From contig NZ_FNAJ01000013.1 of assembly GCF_900101905.1 (NCBI RefSeq), positions 62,001-126,000 on the forward strand: 64,000 nt of DNA, written 5' to 3'. Below are positions 1-9,900 of the stretch, in pieces. A model generated the notes under the pieces. That model did no database searches. It was not told the origin of the DNA and worked only from the letters and a program-made list of their open reading frames with translations. How positions within the stretch are numbered: position 1 is the first letter of the stretch; the number at the start of each line of letters is the position of its first letter. The stretch comes from Myxococcus virescens. GTDB lineage: Bacteria; Myxococcota; Myxococcia; Myxococcales; Myxococcaceae. Both the position numbers and the translations under genes were made by a program.

Positions 1-1754
1 ACTTCCGGACAGCCTCGCTCAAGCTCACCGTCGTGCCGGCCGGAGACCTGGTCGTGCGATGGGCGGCTCCCGCCCCAGCGGACTCTGCCACCTACACCAA
101 CGGAGCGTTGCCGTTGGAAGCAACGATTGAGGGGGGCGCAGCCGACACTGTCGAGTTCCACCGCGACACGCAACTTCTGGCGAGTGTCTCGGCGCCGCCG
201 TACACCTATACGTGGGACACCCGGGGGATGCCCGAGGGAGCGTTCCAACTTGTGGCGCGAGCCGCGCGAGGCGGCACAACCTTCACGAGCATCGCACGGA
301 CGGTGATCGTGGATCGCACGCCTCCGCAGGTCTCGAGCCGCGCGCCTGCATCGAGCGATGCTCAGGTCAGCGCGCGTGCCTCCTTGGAGGCGACGTTCAG
401 CGAGCCGGTGCGCCCTGCGAGCATATCTCCAGACAACGTGGAAGTGCTCGCTCACGGCAACACCCGGATTGAGACAACCGTCAGCCTCTCCGCCGACGGA
501 ACGACGTTGACGATTACGCCCACCACGCCCCTGCCTGCCCCCAGTACCGTCCTGGTGAAGCTCGGAACCGGCAGTCAGCCCATTCTGGACCTGGCGGGCA
601 ATGTGCTGCAGTCCACCACCGAATGGCAGTTCACAGTCCCTGTCTGGCTCCCCGTTGGCGGAGCTCTCAGTGCAAGGGCTGGATCGACACCAGCAGAGAA
701 TGCAGTACTCAAGCTGGATGCAGATGACCTGCCCGTCGTCGCCTGGTCTGAGTTTGATGGCTCAGCCAAGAACATCCATGTGGCCCGCTGGAACGGGGCG
801 ACTTGGAGCCATCTGGGCGGAGCGCTGAGTGGACTTGCTGGCACCGGGACTCATGCAGAGAACCCCACGCTGCATCTTGATGCCTCGGGAAGGGTGTTGC
901 TCGCCTGGCAGGAAGCGACGGGAGTTGGAACCGGGAAAAACCTATATGCGCGGCGTTGGAACAACACCTTCTGGGAGGACCTACCTGCCTTTCCCATTAC
1001 GGGAACCGAAGACAGGTTCATCGCGGAACCCAGCATAACAACAACAAGCACCGGAGCCATTTACGTCTACGCAACACATCAATTCGGCGTTCCCCGGCTC
1101 GTTGCTTTTGAACTTAGCGCAGGCGCGACGAACTGGACGACCATCGACGTACATCGTCCATTGGATTATGACACGACTGGAAGAGCGACCATCAGCGCGC
1201 ACGGCGCGAACGTATTCGTCTCATACGACGCCTACCACGCCCAACATGAAACCCGTGTCATTGGCGTGCTCTTGAACCATTCAGGAGCAGTGGGGAGCAG
1301 CATCATCACCGCGCCCCAGTCGGTAGCCGCAGTCACCCCCAGCATCGCCACCTCAGCAGTTGGCGTGCCGTCCGTCGCATGGCAAGAAGTGCATAAGAGC
1401 ACAGTAGAAGGCTCGATTCACTTCTCGAACTGGACAGGTAGCGAGTGGGCCGAGCCGATGCTCCTCAGTCACGACTCGACAAACAATACCGAGCCATCGC
1501 TCGCCATTGGCGACAACGGCATTCCCACGGTGGCATGGAGCGGCGTCGCGAACTCCCAGCGTTCTATCTATGTCTCCCGCCAACGCGCCGCCACCTGGGA
1601 GCCCATCGGTCCGCCTTTGCGCTCCATGACAGGGAGTGGTGCCCAAGCACATCGGCCCACGCTTGACATGGATCGCCAAAGCCGCCCATGGCTGGCCTGG
1701 CACGAAGCAGGCTCAACCAGCACCGACATTCACGTCTATCGTCACAATCAATGA
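1..1754 (+). CDS. Secreted Ig-like / beta-propeller-like protein, 5' end cut off by window
   Basis: The reading frame is open from the first bases of the window (frame starting at position 3), so the true start lies outside. The visible part is about 583 residues. The N-terminal part reads as Ig-like modules: one resembles domains that evaluate a substituted value (TYTWDTRGMPEG), and the next resembles an SbsA/Big_5 Ig-like module (DRTPPQVSSRAP, then ATFSEPV and the LVKLGTGSQPILDLAGN turn). From about residue 210 there are repeated units with conserved W residues (PVVAWSEF, VLLAWQEA, PSVAWQEV, PTVAWSGV, PWLAWHEA) spaced about 60-110 residues apart. These look like beta-propeller blades of the BNR or sialidase type. 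No transmembrane segment or catalytic motif is seen. It is probably a surface or secreted adhesin-like protein. The family call rests on repeat pattern only. Confidence 0.8.
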   Translation, partial: FRTASLKLTVVPAGDLVVRWAAPAPADSATYTNGALPLEATIEGGAADTVEFHRDTQLLASVSAPPYTYTWDTRGMPEGAFQLVARAARGGTTFTSIARTVIVDRTPPQVSSRAPASSDAQVSARASLEATFSEPVRPASISPDNVEVLAHGNTRIETTVSLSADGTTLTITPTTPLPAPSTVLVKLGTGSQPILDLAGNVLQSTTEWQFTVPVWLPVGGALSARAGSTPAENAVLKLDADDLPVVAWSEFDGSAKNIHVARWNGATWSHLGGALSGLAGTGTHAENPTLHLDASGRVLLAWQEATGVGTGKNLYARRWNNTFWEDLPAFPITGTEDRFIAEPSITTTSTGAIYVYATHQFGVPRLVAFELSAGATNWTTIDVHRPLDYDTTGRATISAHGANVFVSYDAYHAQHETRVIGVLLNHSGAVGSSIITAPQSVAAVTPSIATSAVGVPSVAWQEVHKSTVEGSIHFSNWTGSEWAEPMLLSHDSTNNTEPSLAIGDNGIPTVAWSGVANSQRSIYVSRQRAATWEPIGPPLRSMTGSGAQAHRPTLDMDRQSRPWLAWHEAGSTSTDIHVYRHNQ

Positions 1755-1838
1755 TGTAATGGAAGCGCTCATGGCCGAACGCTTGGCTGGAGTCGGCCGT
1801 GAGCGCTCCTCTTCATCAGTTCGGAGTTCAGGGACCTG

Positions 1839-2939
1839 TCACGTTTGACGCTTGGGGACCACGAGGCCTTGGCTCAGGCGTTTGAGAACTCGCTTCTTCT
1901 GCCTTCGCTTATAGGCATCGTGAGAGTTCTCTCCCATCTCATTAATCCGAGCCGTCTCCTCGTCGACGATTTGGAACTCAACCAATGAAATAACGATCCT
2001 CCCCTTGCGCTGACGGTCGTCCTCTTCGGGGGTAGGAAGATACGCATCCATTCGGACGGGGATATCCACTACAAAGTTCAATGCCCGATACGAGTTGCCC
2101 GAATAAATGTTTTTACCGGGACCTTCTCGGTCCTCGAAATCACGGTCGAGCTGCAGCTTGGGTATGAACTGCTCGAAATGAGGGTTCTCAGCGAGCACCT
2201 GCTTGAACGGTAGCAGCGTGTTCTCGGTCTGCCCTGGAACGACGAGGTGAAAGGGGAAGAGGCGCTGGGTGAGGTAGTAGAGAACAGGAAGCAAGTCCTC
2301 GCGCCGCTTTGTCACCACACGGAATCGAGTCCGGTCATATACCTGCGCAGCAACCGTCTCCTTCTTTGCCAGCAGCTTCGTAATGAGTGAGTCCTGCGTC
2401 TTGATGGAGTGAGCAAACTCCACGACAGGCAATCCCTTGGCCTGCATCTCCGTGGCGACACTCAAGACCTTCGCCGTCACCACTTCCGCCAGTTCGGCTT
2501 CTGAAATAGCCAGGCGGAACAGCAAATCCCGTCCTTCGATGTGCTGAATGACGTGCATCACCTTGAGGACGACGCATGCAATTCGACGATGGCGGGAAGA
2601 GCCCTTTACTCCCGACGCAAAAAGGAAAAGGTCATGAATCTCTTCCGGCTGTGCCACCACATTGGACACGCGGTAGTTGAACGTCTTCCGGAGATACTCG
2701 ACGGCCTCTGCGAGGACCTGACGCGCCCAGACTTCATCGAAGGACTGGGACAAATCCAGTTGAAGCAGTCGCAGAAAGGCATCTACCTCATCCCGGGTCT
2801 GAAAATACATCCTCCGCCAGTCAATGACCGAGCCGCCCCGAAGGATTAGCCGGATCCGTTCGAGTTCGCGCAGGCCCATCTGCCCCACCGGTCGGATGGG
2901 AATATCGGGCAAGGCAGGGGCAAGGGAGGGGGGCTTCAC
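1839..2939 (-). CDS. Conserved myxobacterial protein, possible distant RelA/SpoT-type fold (TIGR04552-like)
   Basis: The product is a soluble protein of about 366 residues with no signal peptide. It resembles the uncharacterised TIGR04552 family as I recall it. The middle reads YDRTRFRVVTKRREDLLPVL and is followed about 90 residues later by GNSYRALNFVVDIPV. This recalls the D-x-x-G-x-R-V and G-Y-x-S-x-H blocks of RelA/SpoT synthetase domains, but the catalytic residues are not clearly kept, so activity is unproven. Start choice: a TTG at 3002 would give 387 residues, but it lies inside the terminator of the next gene upstream and has no ribosome site. GTG at 2939 has AGGA eight bases upstream and is preferred. 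Transcription is leftward; the gene ends 85 bases from the convergent gene on the other strand. Confidence 0.75.
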   Translation of the reverse strand: MKPPSLAPALPDIPIRPVGQMGLRELERIRLILRGGSVIDWRRMYFQTRDEVDAFLRLLQLDLSQSFDEVWARQVLAEAVEYLRKTFNYRVSNVVAQPEEIHDLFLFASGVKGSSRHRRIACVVLKVMHVIQHIEGRDLLFRLAISEAELAEVVTAKVLSVATEMQAKGLPVVEFAHSIKTQDSLITKLLAKKETVAAQVYDRTRFRVVTKRREDLLPVLYYLTQRLFPFHLVVPGQTENTLLPFKQVLAENPHFEQFIPKLQLDRDFEDREGPGKNIYSGNSYRALNFVVDIPVRMDAYLPTPEEDDRQRKGRIVISLVEFQIVDEETARINEMGENSHDAYKRRQKKRVLKRLSQGLVVPKRQT

Positions 2940-2980
2940 ACGCAACTTCCTAACTGAGTCGACCCGGCTGGGGAAGGCCT

Positions 2981-3014
2981 CAAAAACAAAGGGCCTCTCC
3001 AAAGGGAGAGGCCC
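2981..3014 (-). terminator. Rho-independent terminator of the MORN-repeat gene
   Basis: A perfect 10-base inverted repeat (2991-3000 and 3005-3014) with a 4-base loop is followed, on the minus strand, by TTTGTTTTTG. It starts 26 bases after the stop of the gene at 3040-3522, as expected for an intrinsic terminator of that leftward gene. It overlaps the first codons of the longest possible reading of the next gene, which argues that that gene starts further down, at 2939. Confidence 0.85.
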
Positions 3015-3039
3015 TTGTTACCGCAATGAAGTCACCTGC

Positions 3040-3522
3040 CTACTGAGCAGAGACGAGGCGGTTGTGATCGTAGTGAGCCTTGCTGACGACCTTGCCGTCC
3101 TTGGACAGCTCCTGCGTCAAACCATGCTTCCTGCCGCTCTTGTACTCTTCAATGCGCTGGGGCTTGCCGTTGGAGAAGTAAGCGGTGCGCTTGCCATCCC
3201 ACCCGCCATCCTTGAACTCAGTGGTTCCCCGCTTGTTTCCAGCGGCGTCGAAGAAGGTCCAGACGCCCACCTTCAACCCATTCTCGAACTGCCCCTGCGC
3301 CGCCTTCACCCCGTTCGGGTGGAACGCGACGTACTCGCCATGCGCGACCTGGGTCCCCTGCGCCGCATCAATCTTCGCGCAGGACAGGCCTTCAGCCTTC
3401 GTACCGACCTGGGTCGCGCCGGCCGGGCACTTCAGCTTGACAGCGACATCGTTGGCCATCGCCGTCGGGGCAGCCAGGGCCAGCCCGAGAGTCATCGTCC
3501 GAATCAGTTTGGTGTACCGCAT
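3040..3522 (-). CDS. Exported MORN-repeat-variant protein
   Basis: 160 residues. The start is well supported by AAGGAG six bases before the ATG. Residues 1-23 form a Sec signal peptide (positive MRYTK, hydrophobic core, cleavage likely after AMA). After a short region with two Cys (about residues 34 and 48), the rest contains four or five copies of a 20-25-residue unit with the pattern G-x-x-x-x-F/Y-x-x-N-G-x-x-x-x-x-G-x-x, for example GEYVAFHPNGVKAAQGQF and GKRTAYFSNGKPQRIEEY. This is the MORN-variant repeat also found in YwqK-family proteins and many myxobacterial secreted proteins. Function is unknown; it is probably periplasmic. It has its own terminator and seems to be a single-gene unit. 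Confidence 0.85.
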   Translation of the reverse strand: MRYTKLIRTMTLGLALAAPTAMANDVAVKLKCPAGATQVGTKAEGLSCAKIDAAQGTQVAHGEYVAFHPNGVKAAQGQFENGLKVGVWTFFDAAGNKRGTTEFKDGGWDGKRTAYFSNGKPQRIEEYKSGRKHGLTQELSKDGKVVSKAHYDHNRLVSAQ

Positions 3523-3667
3523 GTTCTCTCCTTATCAAGACGCCGAACTATCCGCGCTCCCATGATGAGACGGTCGAGCGCGAAGAAGATTCATCGTGGC
3601 CCGTGCTGTGAGCATGCTGCGAATCGCCGCACCACACCCAAAGCTCCGGGGAGTCCGCAATCAAGTC

Positions 3668-4582
3668 CTAGTAGTTCGACCGGAAGCAGAAGAAGTTGCC
3701 GTCACCGAAGTGGTAGCCAACCAAAGTGGTGGTGCTGTCAGCCGGAACACACAGGTTGACGATGATGTCAGCGCGGGTACCGTTCTGAGTGATGACGTAG
3801 TCATTCGCCCCATTGCTGATGACTGCGTTGATTCGCGATCCATCCGTCCTCACGTAGTAGAAGCTGCCCAGTTCCGGAGCGGTCTGAGGGAACGGCGACG
3901 CAGCATCGGTGTACGCAGAAACAGACAGACGCAGCCGCTTCGCCCCCGGACACCAAGCGGTCGTGCCCGCCACCGCATTGACAGTCGCCATGTCGTAGAT
4001 GATGGGGCCGGTGGTGCCGACGTCCGCCGCCTTGTTGGGGTACGCGGTGTAGTTCTGGCACGTCGGAGCGGGCGGCTCGGAGCAGGTGCTGCTGGTGCAG
4101 ATCAGACCGTAGCCACAGGTGGAGCGGCCCTCACCGGTGCAGCTCTCACCGGGCACGGGCTCGGTGTCACCCTCTTCGCACTGGCCAGTGGTCGTGTTGC
4201 AGGTCCGGTCGCCGGAGCACTGGGCGTCGGTCGAACAGGCCGTCACGCAGACGTTGTCCAGGTTGGAGCAGACCAGGCCCGTGGACTCAGAGTCCGTGCC
4301 ACCGTTGCAGAGCACATCCGTGGAGCACTGGCAGATGTTCGTGGTGGCGCTGGGACCCGTGCCGCCCAGCGGGGCGCAGGTCTTCGCCGTGGAGGGGCAG
4401 TCCGAACCAGAGTTACAGGTCTGCACGCAGACTTGGGCGGTCGGGTGACAGATTTCCGACTCACCGCACTCGTCGTTGCTGGTGCACGCGCCCGGGGACG
4501 TTGAGTCGTCACCGCAACCAGCCATGAGACCGCTCATCGCGCCAAGCGCAGTGAGCACCAACATCATCTTGCGAAGCTGCAT
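3668..4582 (-). CDS. Cysteine-rich lipoprotein
   Basis: 304 residues from an ATG at 4582, with GAGG about nine bases upstream. An upstream start at 4654 would add 24 residues in front of the signal peptide and is unlikely. The signal peptide ends in the lipobox LMAGC, so the mature protein begins CGDDSTSPG and is lipid-anchored. Residues 30-150 are very rich in Cys, arranged in about four modules with spacings such as C-x5-C-x5-C-x6-C (CTSNDECGESEICHP, CNSGSDCPSTAKTC, CSTDAQCSGDRTC, CGYGLICTSSTC). These resemble the disulfide-bonded repeats common in myxobacterial surface lipoproteins. The C-terminal half (about 170-304) has few Cys until the end (CVPADSTTT, FFCFRSNY) and may be a beta-sandwich. 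No enzymatic motif is seen. It is probably an outer-membrane surface protein. Confidence 0.85.
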   Translation of the reverse strand: MQLRKMMLVLTALGAMSGLMAGCGDDSTSPGACTSNDECGESEICHPTAQVCVQTCNSGSDCPSTAKTCAPLGGTGPSATTNICQCSTDVLCNGGTDSESTGLVCSNLDNVCVTACSTDAQCSGDRTCNTTTGQCEEGDTEPVPGESCTGEGRSTCGYGLICTSSTCSEPPAPTCQNYTAYPNKAADVGTTGPIIYDMATVNAVAGTTAWCPGAKRLRLSVSAYTDAASPFPQTAPELGSFYYVRTDGSRINAVISNGANDYVITQNGTRADIIVNLCVPADSTTTLVGYHFGDGNFFCFRSNY

Positions 4583-4768
4583 GTTGAGATTTCCTCTTGT
4601 TTGGAACGCCGCCCGGGGGGCCTCCGGCCACTGACTACAGGCCCCAACAACCATGCGAGCAAGTGAGGCTTAGTCCCGCCCGTCCGGACGTGTCAACGAG
4701 TGTCGACGCCACCTGGACGGCTGCTCGGCCTCGAAATTCACCCTTCGCGCAAGCAGACAGCGGGAGCG

Positions 4769-4802
4769 GAGGCCATCGCGACGTTCATGTCGCGATGGCC
4801 TC
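4769..4802 (-). terminator. Strong hairpin at the end of the Glt operon
   Basis: A perfect 14-base inverted repeat with a 6-base loop (GTTCAT on the plus strand) begins 20 bases after the gltJ stop codon. There is no T-run on the minus strand after the stem, so it is not a textbook intrinsic terminator. It could act as a Rho-assisted terminator or as a 3'-end stabiliser of the long glt transcript. It is the only strong structure in the 239-base gap between gltJ and the Cys-rich lipoprotein. Confidence 0.6.
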
Positions 4803-4821
4803 AGTGGACGCCCCTCACCTT

Positions 4822-6834
4822 TCAGAAGGTGAACGGGAAGTCGATGGGCTCGCCCTGCCGCTTGTGACGAGGGAATGACCAGCTCTTGATGAGCCCGGAG
4901 ATGCAGCTCGCCATGTAGGTGGTGCGGAACTCATCCGTGCGGCACGACACCGCGCTCGTCTTGCCACTCGTCTGGATGGTCCAGCGCATCACCAGCTTGC
5001 CGCTCAACGACGGGTCCTTCTTCTTCTGCTCGTTGACGCACTTCACGATGGCCGGCTTGTTGGCCAGCACCACCGCCATGATGTCCGACTGCTGCAGCCG
5101 GTCCGGAACCCCGCCCCCAGGCTCAGGGGGGACATAGGCCGTCGGACGCGCCGACGACGACTTTGCTTCCGGCGCCGACTTCTTCGTGCCGAAGAGTTCG
5201 TCGAAGTCATCATCCGAATCGCTCGACGAGGGCCGCTCCGCACGCGCCGGCGCGGACGTGCGAGGCTCCGAGTCCTCCCGACGCGACGACGAGGTGCGTC
5301 GATTCGTGGGCCGCTCGACCTTCGCCACTGCCGTCTCCGCAGGCTTCGCCGTTTCAACCGGAGGCGGCGTCGGCGTGGCCACGGGCGCCGCCGCGACGGC
5401 CGTGGGCGGCGTCTCCGGCGGAGGCGAGTTCACCGGCGCCGCAGCGACCTCCGTGGGAGGCGGCGTCGCGGGATTCACGGGCGGCTGAGCGGCCGCCGCG
5501 GGGGCTGTGTTCGCCTGAGGCGGCGGAGGGTTGCTGGGGGGCGGCGTCGGCGTGGCCACGGGCGCCGCCGCGACGACCGGGGGATTCGCTGGTGCCGCGT
5601 CCGCACCAGAGCCGCCCTTCAGGAAGAGCGCCGCGGCGCCACCACCGACCAGGAGCAGCCCCGCGGCGATGCCAACGAAGAGCCCCGTCTTGCCCTTGCC
5701 CCCACCCGGCGGCGGATAGGCGGCCGGGTAGCTCGGCTGCGGCGGGTACGGCGCGGGCATGGGCTGCGCATACTGCGGCCCCGGCTGATGCCCATACGGC
5801 ATGGGCGCCGGCTGCGGATACTGCTGCATGGGCTGCTGCCCATACGGCATGGGCGAGGCCATGGGCTGCGCCATCGGCACTTCCGCGCCCCGCAGGGACG
5901 GCGAGGACACCGGCTCCGGCGGCGGCATGGGCACGTCCAGCAGTCGCGACTGCGACACCGGCTCCCGGCCCAGCGCGGGCGCGGGCGTCGGAGGCGGCTT
6001 CGACAGCGCGTCGTTCTCTTCCTTCACCAGCGAGGCCAGCACGCTGGCCGCGGACGGCTTCCAGCCCACGGCTTCCTCGGAAGCGCCCGCGGGCCCGGAA
6101 TCACCACGCGCCCCCTTGCCCGCGCTGAAGGCGGACTGCACGGGGCCTGAGGACACCGTGGGCGTCGAGCCGGACACAGGCTCGGGCGCGACGATGACGG
6201 GCTTGGAGGGCCGCGGCGCCAGCACTGACGCCAACTCCGCCGTCTCCGACAACGGAATCCAATCACTGAAGCCCGAGCGCCAGCAGAGACTGTCCGGGCC
6301 CACCTCGCCGCGGTCCCACAGGTCCTTGACCTTCTCGACATTGAAGGGGCCGACCTGCTTCTCGTCGATGGCCACGTACCACTCGTGCGCCGCCGCGTTG
6401 GCCTTGGCTTCTTCCTTGTCCGGCTCCGCCTCGGCTTCGGCCAGCTTGCGCACGTTCTCAGCGGACGCTTCGCGCGCGGCGGCTTCGTTCGCGGCCTCGG
6501 TGGGAATCTTCTGCGTGCCGGAACTCAGCACCTGGTCGAAGACGGCGCCAATCTCGTCCTCTTCCACGTCGGTGAAGAGACCGCCTTCGGGCGGCGTGCC
6601 CAACGTCGCCGGCATCGTGGCGGCGGACGTGTCACTCCCCTTACCCACGTCAGTCGAGGCGGAGGCCTCGGAGGTCGAAGACTCAGACGCGGAGTCCTTC
6701 GCGGCCGTCGCGCCAGCGGGACGCACGGTGATGGTGTGGCCGCACTTCTTGCAACGAACCTTGACCCCTTTGGGGCCAATCTTGTCGTCGCTGATCATGT
6801 ACTGCGCGCGGCAGCTGTCGCAGACGAAACGCAT
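4822..6834 (-). CDS. gltJ: GltJ (AgmX), gliding motility inner-membrane protein with zinc ribbon and GYF heads
   Basis: 670 residues from the ATG at 6834. The upstream start at 6906 would put 24 unrelated residues before a clear zinc ribbon. Domains: residues 1-38 form a zinc ribbon with two CxxC pairs (CDSC and CKKC); about 40-145 is acidic and low-complexity; about 151-205 is a GYF-type domain (WYVAIDEKQVGPF ... SLCWRSGFSDWIPLSE); 215-380 is a Pro/Tyr/Gln-rich linker; 384-405 is one transmembrane helix; then a long Pro/Ala periplasmic arm; 577-670 is the AgmX/PglI C-terminal domain, related to TonB. In M. xanthus this protein belongs to the Agl-Glt gliding machine, and its cytoplasmic zinc ribbon and linker are reported to contact the polarity GTPase MglA. 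It is the last gene of the operon. The Pro-rich arm contains a 35-base direct repeat. Confidence 0.92.
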   Translation of the reverse strand: MRFVCDSCRAQYMISDDKIGPKGVKVRCKKCGHTITVRPAGATAAKDSASESSTSEASASTDVGKGSDTSAATMPATLGTPPEGGLFTDVEEDEIGAVFDQVLSSGTQKIPTEAANEAAAREASAENVRKLAEAEAEPDKEEAKANAAAHEWYVAIDEKQVGPFNVEKVKDLWDRGEVGPDSLCWRSGFSDWIPLSETAELASVLAPRPSKPVIVAPEPVSGSTPTVSSGPVQSAFSAGKGARGDSGPAGASEEAVGWKPSAASVLASLVKEENDALSKPPPTPAPALGREPVSQSRLLDVPMPPPEPVSSPSLRGAEVPMAQPMASPMPYGQQPMQQYPQPAPMPYGHQPGPQYAQPMPAPYPPQPSYPAAYPPPGGGKGKTGLFVGIAAGLLLVGGGAAALFLKGGSGADAAPANPPVVAAAPVATPTPPPSNPPPPQANTAPAAAAQPPVNPATPPPTEVAAAPVNSPPPETPPTAVAAAPVATPTPPPVETAKPAETAVAKVERPTNRRTSSSRREDSEPRTSAPARAERPSSSDSDDDFDELFGTKKSAPEAKSSSARPTAYVPPEPGGGVPDRLQQSDIMAVVLANKPAIVKCVNEQKKKDPSLSGKLVMRWTIQTSGKTSAVSCRTDEFRTTYMASCISGLIKSWSFPRHKRQGEPIDFPFTF
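5363..5574. repeat. 35-base perfect direct repeat within the Pro-rich arm of gltJ
   Basis: Positions 5363-5397 and 5540-5574 are identical over 35 bases and start 177 bases apart, which is exactly 59 codons. Both encode the same peptide, AAAPVATPTPPP, in the periplasmic arm. Recombination between the copies would remove 59 codons in frame, so the length of the arm could vary between strains. Confidence 0.8.
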
Positions 6835-6968
6835 CGTTCCCGTAAGCCTCGGAAATGACGGGAGAAATCCCGCCTGAATCGTAGAAGTGGCAGACGGAGG
6901 GGTCAAGGTTCGGAGCCAAGTCCGCCCGCCTGCCTTTTAACGTACGAACCCCACGTCGGGGTCTGTCT

Positions 6969-9900
6969 CTACCTGCGCACCTGTACCTCCACGTGCGTAC
7001 CCACGGCAACGCGCAGCTCGTGCAGGTCCTCAGAGGTGGCGAACACCAACAGTTCCCGCAGCTTGTTGCGCACCGGGACGCGGAAGGCGGAGCCCGTCTC
7101 GCCCTGCACCATTCGGCGCACCGGCTCCATCTCTCCCGCGGCGAGCAGACCCGCCCGCGCCGCGGTGAGCTCCGCGCCCTCCAGGTACTGCCGCACGGCC
7201 TGCGGCGTCGCGGTGGGCAACCAGGCACGCGCCGCCTTCGCCAGCGCCGCGCGGTCCGGCTCGTTGAGGCTCCGCTCCAGCAGCCGACGCTCCGGCTCCA
7301 CCAGGTGCTGCGCTTCCGCGATGCGCACGTTGCCCACGACGAGGCTCAGCGCCGCCTGGAGGATGGCCTCCAGCCGCTCGGGGGCCACGCGCTGGCTGAA
7401 GGCCAGCTCGGAGCGCGCCAGCGCCAGGGTGCGGCCCAGGAGATAATAGACTTCCTTCTGGCCCTGCTCCGCGAAGTACTTGCCGCCCACGCGCAGCGAG
7501 GCCGGGTGCGTCTGGAGCAACTCCACGTTGATGAGCGGCTCGGGCGCTGGCTCGTTGGAGCGCTTCGCCATCCGCTCACGCGTCGCCACGAGGAAGGGCG
7601 AGTACAGCTCCACCGCCTCCATGCCCAGCACGCGCGCCACGTACCGGTAGTGGTGGACGTGGTACTCGGGCGCACTGGCCACGTCGATGCGGTGGCGCTT
7701 GGGCACCAGTTGGTACTGCTGGGACGGCACCGCGTACAGGTGCCCCACCTTCGCGAAGAGGAGGCCCAGCAGCTCCGCCAGCGGACCGCGCGCCTTCGGG
7801 TGGAACAGGTGGTTGTGCCACAGCTGGTCGTTCAGCGGCCGCGGCTCCACCTTCTCCTTGTTCTTCGCGTAGGGCCCCAGCTTGGTGAGGATCTCCTGCT
7901 CGTCCTCCCCCGCCTCGCCCAGCAGGCCGGACACCGCCTGCGCGGCGAGCCAGGCGCCGTCGTAGTTCTTGCGCAGCGCGGACAGACGCACCAACGCGCC
8001 CACCACCTTGCGCGGGTCCGTCGTGTTCGGCAGCGCGCGACGGAGCGCCGCGATGGCCTCGTCCTCCCGGCCCGGCATCTGGCCGGCGAGGTCCGCGAAG
8101 GCCTCCTGCACCGCCGCGTCGTCGGGCAGGCCCTTGGCGGCCACGCCGTACGCAGCCACCGCGCCTTCCGGGTGCTTGAGCACCTGGAGGTACAGGTCGC
8201 CGAGCGCGCGCCACAGCGCCATGCGCGCCACGTGCGTCTCCGGCGTCTTGGGCAGCCGGCCCAGCATCTTCGTGTAGTTCTCCTCCAGCTGCTTCCACTG
8301 GCGCGCCGCGCCGAGCATCGCCTCCAGCGCGCTGAAGGCCTCCACGAAGCGCGGGTCCAGGTCCAGGGCGGCGTTGAAGGCCTCGGTGGCGCCCTCCACG
8401 TCCTTCAGGTCATCGCGGCGCAGCTCGCCCAACGCGAACCAGACACGCTTGGCCTTGTGCGGCTCCAGGCCCAGCGCGGGGAGCGCCAGCATGCGCGCCA
8501 GCACGTCCGCCGCCTTCTGGCCCTGACGCGTCTCGCGCAGCAGCACGTAGAGCTGGTCCATCACCTCCGGCGCATCCGGCTGCGACTTGAGCGCGTTGGT
8601 GAAGGCGTCAATGGCCATGTACGGGTCGTGCAGTTCGTCACGCGCGATGCGGCCCAGCTCCAGACACACCTTCGCGCGGGCCTCGCCCTCCAGCACGCCC
8701 ACCAACTGCTGCCGCAGCTCGGCGGACTTCTCGTACTGGCCCTGCTTCTCCAGGAGCGCCACCAACGCGCGCAGCGTCGGCTCGTGGCCTGGGTCGATGG
8801 CCAGCGCCTTCTCGAAGTGGTTCTGCGCGCGGTCCGTCTGGTTCAGCGCGGCGTGGATGTCGCCGAGCTGCCAGTACACCTCCACCACCTCCAGGTCCGT
8901 CAGCTCCTCGCGGTGGTGGATGAGGATGGTCTGGAAGACCTTGAGCGCGCCTTCGTAGCGGCGCGTCTGCACCAGCAGGTTGCCGTAACCCTCCAGCGCG
9001 GGCAGGTACGTGGCGTCCAGTTCGTAGGCCTTCTCGTAGCAGCCCAGTGCCTTGTCGCGCTTGCCCAGCTTCTCCGCCACGTAGCCCAGGCGATAGAGCT
9101 GACGACAGAGGTCCGCGGCGGAGACGGAGTCCTTGTCCGCCACCGCCATCTCCGCCATCTTCCGCGTGACGATGTCCAGCATCCGCTCGCCCGAGGCCCA
9201 GTCCTCGTGCGCGATGTACACGTCCGACAGCGGGCGCGCGGCCTCCAGGCTGTCCGGGATGTGTTTCAGCGCTTCCTGCCAGTAGCCGGTGGCGGTGTCC
9301 CGGTCCTCGCGCGTCTCCGCGTGGTAGCGCGCGACGTCCAGCAGCGCGCGGCCCTTGGCGGCCGGGTCCTCGGTCTGCTCCGCCTCCTGACGCAGGGTCT
9401 GCTCGTAGCCGCTCCAGTCCTTCTCCTGCTCCTGAATGCCCTTGAGGGCGCGGATGCTGGGCAGGTGGCCGGGGTCCACCGCGAGCGCCTGCTGATAGGC
9501 GGTCCGGGCGCTGCCCGTGTCCATCAGCATGTCCTCGTTGATCTTGCCCAGGCGGTAGTACAGCTCCACCGCGTCCTTGGACTGCCCCGCGAGCTCCGCC
9601 TCCTTCGACAGCATCTCCAGCGCGAAGGGCCAGTTGCCGCTGCGCTCGTACATCGTGCCCAGCGCGTGCAACGCCGGACGGCACTCAGCGTCCACCGCGA
9701 GCGCCGCGTGGTAGTTGTTCACCGCCCGGTCCAGCGCCTTGAGCTGCTGGTACTGGACGTTGCCGATGTCCACGTAGAGCTCGGCCTGCTCCTGCGGGCT
9801 GACGGCCAGCGCGAGCTGCCGCTCGTACGCCGCGATGAGGTCCTCCCACCGCGCCTGCGCCCGGCGCAGCCGGATGAGCGTCTTGATGGCCTGGACGTTC

